Shown here piece by piece: positions 15,101-15,557 of a DNA stretch of 15,557 nucleotides. Within the stretch, counting starts at the first letter, position 1. Every line of letters starts with the position of its first letter. The position numbers were made by a program, and so were the translations under genes. The notes under the pieces are model-generated. The model did no database searches. It was given only the letters and a program-made list of their open reading frames with translations, and was not told where the DNA came from. Origin of the DNA: Methanobacteriota archaeon (lineage in GTDB: Archaea > Thermoplasmatota > Poseidoniia > Poseidoniales > Thalassarchaeaceae); the NCBI GenBank assembly GCA_002725475.1, contig PBPH01000047.1:1-15557 (forward strand), written 5' to 3'.

Positions 15101-15557
15101 ATCCCACACTCCGGTTACATTCACATCTTCACCAGTTGTTCCTCCGGTTTGGCCAGTGTTTTGTAGGTGCCATTGATCAGAGAATTTTGTATCATTTGGA
15201 ATCATTTTCTTATTTGCAGCACGTTCTATAATAGGGTAAGCAACTTCAACAATACCATCGGATTGTAATTGAGAAAAAATTTCTGGCGCCAATTCAGGAT
15301 TAACTTCAACAATCCATGTGTTTGAAAGATCCTGTGCTCTTTCTCCTAGGGGCGTTTGGCTAACAGCGACCCATTGTTTTGCAGAAGCAAGTTCAGCCTC
15401 AGAATATTGAGATAAATCGCTAACCCTAGCAAACGCCGCTCTTACTGCTGGAGAAAAACCGTAGGTTATAGGCGCATTTTCAACATCATCTGAAAGCGGA
15501 GCTCCTGTATTCAGAACTCTATCTTTTTCCGTTTCAAATGCATTTGCAAATGGAGTA
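12188..15557 (-). CDS. Secreted subtilisin/kexin-like serine protease with P domain and Ca/MopE repeats, 5'-partial
   Basis: The frame is open through the window edge, so the start and signal peptide lie beyond 15557; 1122 residues are visible, numbered from the first complete codon. An inhibitor-like prodomain (about 60-120) precedes an S8 catalytic domain of kexin type. The triad is D165 (IVDDGLD), H202 (DAHGTA) and S381 (GTSSATP), with oxyanion N303 (AAGNG). A P domain follows (about 463-579; GDLEIKLTSPSGT, GNWTLSVEDKDSGTSG). Next come calcium-loop repeats (DSDGDGL...TDP) and three MopE-type modules with Cys pairs 691/713, 785/807 and 879/901. A beta domain (about 910-1045), an acidic linker, a TM helix (about 1082-1102) and RRK complete it. 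It is probably a surface-anchored protease that digests protein outside the cell. The TTG at 15292 is internal, not a start. All catalytic residues are intact. Confidence 0.95.
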   Translation of the reverse strand, partial: TPFANAFETEKDRVLNTGAPLSDDVENAPITYGFSPAVRAAFARVSDLSQYSEAELASAKQWVAVSQTPLGERAQDLSNTWIVEVNPELAPEIFSQLQSDGIVEVAYPIIERAANKKMIPNDTKFSDQWHLQNTGQTGGTTGEDVNVTGVWDDYTGAGVVIGIVDDGLDWDHPDLDDYYEETLDYDYCGNDGNPSPSNWDAHGTAAAGVAAAVGNNSLGVSGSAPEAGLAGLQLISCSLSDTKESGALSHLRQSIDIYSNSWGPSDDGRTLEAPGPLVLAAFEEDVFQGRSGLGNIITWAAGNGLSSDDNSNYDGYANSRFTIAVAATTHYGDNAWYSEPGDNILVAAPSDGDGEGITTTDIEGSAGYTNNDYTNDFGGTSSATPLVSGVIALILEANQNLTWRDIQHILVHTARVNDAGDWSWGTNGAGHDVSHKYGFGVIDAGAAVELALNWTNVEAEENVSSGIQNLNAPIPDATNVATTDTIQMNQDLQLESVDVIVDIDHNSRGDLEIKLTSPSGTESVLATEHNDNGNNYNNWMFSSVHFWDEGSVGNWTLSVEDKDSGTSGTIDDWELILHGVEINRDSDLDGLLDDDEINDYGTDPHDNDSDDDYLLDGLEVLNYSTDPLNPDSDGDGLLDGVEVLVNGTDPLNNDTDGDGLHDGYEVQISHTDPLTYDNDTDSDTWYWFNDCNDTNPLVNPGMNESLNGIDENCNELIDEGFNDTDEDSDRLMDWAEYHVHGTSVNNSDTDGDGLNDGDEVIDWGSDPLTFDNDTDQDGWYWFSDCDDEDPYLNPGMTETLDGLDNDCDDLVDEDFYGQDSDGDGLFDLDEFNLIGSDPFHNDTDRDGINDGDELLVTHTDPLSPDLDEDGDGFRWFDDCDDNDSSRSPNVNETWNWIDDDCDNVIDNGIEISDHIQWTINPIEMDGNDSYLNSTKDSLILKIWLNNVSFGWDELNNQSDVVLEIIWPDGHSTTPQTSRVSEMGSEILIYELEALNCSEPLAYNSYEQMLCHRHNQTVGPWTLIFTIDDGENQFNHDWSIYFFTWNPPVVEEKENDEEEYSDDGSEEQNDSEEQGAGGAIIPNEVVLGLAVLLVLSLVILFISGRRKPPANSMGLIMPELYSR
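12833..13810 (-). repeat. Calcium-loop/MopE protein repeats with 94-residue period
   Basis: This protein-level repeat lies in the protease. After several DxDxDG[LI] loops with TDP tails, three copies of a composite unit occur: a loop DTDxDG[LI], a DPL turn, an aromatic WYWF or RWF, then DC[ND]D, a Pro-Gly or similar turn, and a second Cys followed by xx[LV]IDxG or similar. The first cysteines of the three units lie exactly 94 residues apart (282 bp), and so do the second cysteines. Similarity is much weaker at the DNA level, so the duplication is old. Such acidic loops bind calcium and typically stiffen extracellular stalks. Confidence 0.85.

Noticed and set aside
14830..15231. Plus-strand 133-codon open frame within the protease
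   Set aside because: It is antisense to the well-conserved catalytic domain and has His/Leu/Gln-rich composition typical of a shadow frame.
15290..15292. TTG as the start of the secreted protease
   Set aside because: Reading on upstream adds 88 in-frame codons without a stop, including the rest of a plausible prodomain; the gene is truncated by the window edge.

Overview
The window reads as a piece of a planktonic euryarchaeal chromosome, most likely Marine Group II (Candidatus Poseidoniales). The informational genes are archaeal or shared only with eukaryotes: RadA recombinase, Hel308 helicase and the KEOPS subunit Cgi121. Several starts have a TATA-like box about 25-33 nt upstream and no Shine-Dalgarno, as expected for leaderless archaeal transcripts. 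The large secreted proteins (a proprotein-convertase-type protease with calcium and MopE-type repeats, and an unknown multi-TM surface protein) suit a heterotrophic marine archaeon. The taxonomic placement is inference from gene content; no rRNA is present. Coding density is very high, no gap exceeds about 130 bp, and I saw no tRNA, rRNA, IS element, CRISPR array or phage gene.

Layout. 2-1226 (+): the 3' part of radA, then a tiny cysteine-rich AN1-like zinc protein with its own promoter. 1223-3092: a divergent metal-homeostasis pair. It consists of a ZIP9-like metal transporter (-) whose external loop carries a tandemly duplicated Cys/His/Met module, and a NikR-like ribbon-helix-helix regulator (+). 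Their shared 76-bp AT-only intergenic stretch holds a 14-bp direct repeat spaced 31 bp and a 12-of-13 inverted repeat lying over both TATA boxes. 3129-6273 (-): hel308 followed by cgi121. 6401-7048 (+): a two-TM protein with a TerB-like helical tail. 7057-10161 (-): hotdog thioesterase, SprT-like zinc protease and a large unknown membrane-surface protein, apparently one transcription unit. 10279-12173 (+): an AstE/AspA-type zinc deacylase with a lysine/serine tail, then a small single-TM protein. 12188-15557 (-): a 5'-truncated secreted subtilisin/kexin-like protease with a P domain, three 94-residue-period Ca/MopE repeats and a C-terminal membrane anchor.

How they fit together. radA, hel308, cgi121 and the SprT-like gene are genome-maintenance or tRNA-modification functions, mixed with envelope genes. 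The most coherent local circuit is the ZIP9-like importer and the NikR-like regulator facing it. The regulator keeps a recognisable DNA-binding half but has an altered metal-ligand set (H-x-C where NikR has H-x-H), and the transporter has an elaborate metal-capturing external loop. This is the best candidate here for an undescribed system: a metal-sensing regulator controlling a eukaryote-type ZIP9 homologue with a modular metal-binding antenna.
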